A stretch of DNA of 64,000 bases, taken from positions 124,001-188,000 of the forward strand of contig NZ_JALAMS010000020.1 in assembly GCF_026790145.1 (NCBI RefSeq), read 5' to 3'. This DNA comes from Bacillus_I endophytica_A (GTDB lineage: Bacteria > Bacillota > Bacilli > Bacillales > Bacillaceae_H). A program made the translations under genes and the position numbers. Below are positions 62,142-64,000 of the stretch, one piece after another (the stretch's first letter is position 1; each line of letters begins with the position of its first letter). The notes under the pieces were generated by a model. That model made no database searches. It worked only from the letters and a program-made list of their open reading frames with translations, and was not told where the DNA came from.

Positions 62142-62281
62142 AATAGTAGCCCCCAAGAGTTTTATATTTCCAATTAAGATATATATTACATTATATATCC
62201 TATCTATCATGCTAGCTACATAAAAACCAGAATCACTTTATGCCGTAAGATTTCTACATCTTTCAATGGCGTATATTGTTG

Positions 62282-62990
62282 AATACAAAACTCAATAGGG
62301 AACGTGATTACTTTAAGTTTTGTATTGACTTATTGGTTTTTCCTTTGCTTGATTAGCTGAAAGTAAGGAAAACGGCTTGGACGAAAAATTGGCTACCTTA
62401 TGAAAGATGATAAAAAATTAACATCAATCATAAGAAGTAGCCGATTCGCAATAAAACCTTGATTGTGCGTCAAGTTAAGATATCCGTTTTGTCGCCCTAT
62501 TAATCGTTAGAATCTCTTCATAACAAACTTACTGCAACAAGTAGCCCTAGCAGGTTTACCGTCTCTCTAATCTTACGCTTTGGCTTTTCGATTAGTTAAT
62601 CCCTTCCCTCTCACTTTGGAGGACTAGGAAAGAGTTATGGTTACTTATAGCTTGTCCTACACCGTCCGTAAACGGTCTACCCTTCCTTCGTTCAGCACTT
62701 AACGGTAGCTTTCACCTTTCAGACACAAAACGTAATAGGGAACGCTTATAAGTGTCCTATCCCTTCTTATTGCGTCGGCAAGGGCAAACCTATCAAGGTT
62801 ATATTATCGTCGTATTAGTCGGCAATCCACGACGGGAAAACCTGCATAGCTGCTAAAAAAGGCATTACTTAATAAGCCTTGCATATACTAATTTTTTTCG
62901 TTAATATATGTAAGTAGCTAAGACGGTTATCCGTATTTAGTTAAATAGGTGTTTTCAGGTCACGCGGTGCGAACGCGTGGCTTTTTCTTT
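62282..62990 (+). ncRNA. Candidate large structured non-coding RNA next to the integrase
   Basis: No ORF with a ribosome site across 62142-62990, yet many strong hairpins lie in series: an 11-bp stem at 62282-62292/62316-62326; a long hairpin 62391-62442 (GGCTAC, CTTATGA and GATG with exact partners around symmetric AA loops); CTTGA/TCAAG (62458-62474); CTAATC/GATTAG; ACCGT/ACGGT; AACCT/AGGTT; CGTCG/CGACG; AAGGC/GCCTT; ACGG/CCGT. The motif CAAAAC-NN-AATAGGGAACG occurs twice (near 62286 and 62726). A plus-strand terminator closes it. No promoter is obvious. Confidence 0.55.
62961..62990 (+). terminator. Plus-strand intrinsic terminator
   Basis: CACGCG pairs with CGCGTG around GTGCGAA, followed by GCTTTTTCTTTTT. 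The minus strand has no matching T-run, so it ends a plus-strand transcript from the non-coding region and protects the convergent integrase gene. Confidence 0.75.
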
Positions 62991-64000
62991 TTAATTCAAA
63001 TATTTATTTTTTGATAAATAACGTCTTACGGGAGAAAACTTATTATGCTGTTCTTTAATATGTCCTTCTTCCATCTGGATGTATTTTCTAGTTGTTTTAA
63101 TATCCGAATGGTCAACAATTTTTTGCAGTGTAAATATATCTCCCCCATTTAAAATATAGTTTCTTATAAAAGTATGTCTAAAGCGGTGGGGATGTAACTT
63201 CTGAATACCTAATCTCTTACCTAAGCGATGGAAACGGCGTCTAACAGCGTCTGCTTTCAACGGTTCACCATAAGCATTCATAAATATCCCTTTGTGGGGT
63301 CCAAAGTATTCAACAGATTCTTCATGTAACTTTCTTACTTTCTTAAGGACTTCACGACTTATAGGAACTTCACGACCTTTTCGGTTTTTGGCATTGGAAG
63401 AGGGAATTGATAAGCTAAATACTTTGAAATCTATCTTGTCTATGGTTAGACTTATGGCTTCATTTATTCTCAATCCCGTGTCCAACAATAATAAGATAAG
63501 AATCTTGTCACGCCATTCTGCGTAGTTCCGTTCGTTAAAGGAATTTAAAATTTTATGAATTTCTTCATCACTAAAACCCTTTACCTCTTCTTCTTGGTCT
63601 TGTCGAATAGATTTAATATTCTCCATTGGATTACTGGCAATCATGCCTTCTAAATACCAAAAACGACACATTGTGCGTAGGGTTCTTAAACGCATATTTA
63701 TCGTATTAATTGATAGACCACAATCTTTTTCACGTCCTTTTACACCCTCATAAGACTTCTTTTCATCACGTAAGTAGGTAATGTACGCCCTTATAATATT
63801 TGCGTCTAAATCGTTAATATATTTAAACTCAAAACGCTTCCCTAGAAACTGTTTAAGGTACTTAATATGTTGCTTATAATCTTGAATAGTCCTAGGACGC
63901 ACGCCCTCCGCAATTTTTGCATTAATAAAGATTTCTAAGGATTCTTCTAAGGTATACTGAATACTTGGTTCATAATCAGAATGATTAGTTCCATTTGAAC
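62991..64000 (-). CDS. Tyrosine recombinase / integrase (5' end beyond window)
   Basis: Catalyses site-specific integration and excision of the element. The frame is open to the window edge. Residues upstream of the internal GTG at 63900-63902 (TLEESLEIFINAKIAEG) belong to the N-terminal core-binding domain, so the true start lies beyond 64000. The catalytic domain has Arg in TGLRINEAISL, HPHRFRHTFI, His in IVDHSD and the nucleophile Tyr in TTRKYIQ. Fits insertion into the tRNA-Arg gene whose 3' end is at 49648. Confidence 0.93.
   Translation of the reverse strand, partial: SNGTNHSDYEPSIQYTLEESLEIFINAKIAEGVRPRTIQDYKQHIKYLKQFLGKRFEFKYINDLDANIIRAYITYLRDEKKSYEGVKGREKDCGLSINTINMRLRTLRTMCRFWYLEGMIASNPMENIKSIRQDQEEEVKGFSDEEIHKILNSFNERNYAEWRDKILILLLLDTGLRINEAISLTIDKIDFKVFSLSIPSSNAKNRKGREVPISREVLKKVRKLHEESVEYFGPHKGIFMNAYGEPLKADAVRRRFHRLGKRLGIQKLHPHRFRHTFIRNYILNGGDIFTLQKIVDHSDIKTTRKYIQMEEGHIKEQHNKFSPVRRYLSKNKYLN

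Noticed and set aside
62391..62442. Long inverted repeat considered as an insertion-sequence end
   Set aside because: Arms are separated by only a 12-base loop with symmetric internal loops, no transposase is nearby and no target-site duplication is seen; an RNA hairpin fits better.
52690..64000. Possible CRISPR array in the repeat-rich gene-free stretches
   Set aside because: Repeats are few, of differing length and not regularly spaced; no cas genes are present.

Overview
The window is low-GC, densely packed Bacillaceae chromosome. Gene order (ilvB-ilvH-ilvC-leuA-leuB-leuC-leuD-ysoA-tig-clpX-lonB-lonA-ysxC-hemA-hemX-hemC-hemD-hemB-hemL ... spoVID-ysxE-valS-folC ... comC ... spoIIB-maf-radC-mreB-mreC-mreD-minC-minD-spoIVFA-spoIVFB-rng, all read on the minus strand) follows the Bacillus subtilis map. 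Extra genes (a citrate transporter, mscL, pilM/N/O-like genes, an RNase G next to spoIVFB) suggest a Bacillus megaterium/Priestia-type or similar endospore former. This placement is inference from synteny and protein resemblance; no search was run.

Bases 1-49300 are host backbone. From the right: a leucine T-box leader drives ilvBHC-leuABCD. Then come a TPR protein, trigger factor, the proteolysis genes clpX/lonB/lonA, the GTPase gene ysxC, and the tetrapyrrole operon hemAXCDBL. mscL is inserted in the opposite direction between hemL and spoVID. Spore-coat genes spoVID and ysxE, a valine T-box with valS, and folC follow. A reduced type IV pilus-like block comes next (VanW-like protein, a 45-residue pilin-like gene, prepilin peptidase, PilM/N/O-like proteins). 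The block ends with spoIIB, maf, radC, the shape and division genes mreBCD-minCD, spoIVFA/FB, RNase G and a CitMHS-type citrate transporter cut by the window edge.

At 49648-49694 lies the 3' part of a tRNA-Arg(TCT) gene with no 5' half. Everything to its right looks like an integrated mobile element that continues past base 64000. It carries a tyrosine recombinase (62991 to the edge), two helix-turn-helix regulators, a sigma-factor-like protein, an HNH nuclease, an AlbA_2/HTH protein, several very small translationally coupled genes and a two-gene unit (61101-62141 and 60467-61051) that resembles cargo or defence genes. I recognise no capsid, tail, portal, large terminase, relaxase or replication protein in the visible 14 kb.

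About one third of the element has no convincing ORF, and that DNA is rich in nested inverted repeats. The best candidate for an undescribed system is a 0.7 kb plus-strand structured non-coding RNA at about 62282-62990, next to the integrase and ending in an intrinsic terminator. Smaller multi-branched elements lie near 52.98, 53.8 and 58.7 kb. Repeated dyads (TGTGACG-N6-CGTCACA type, and GTTA-AGC-TAAC) look like binding sites for element-encoded regulators.
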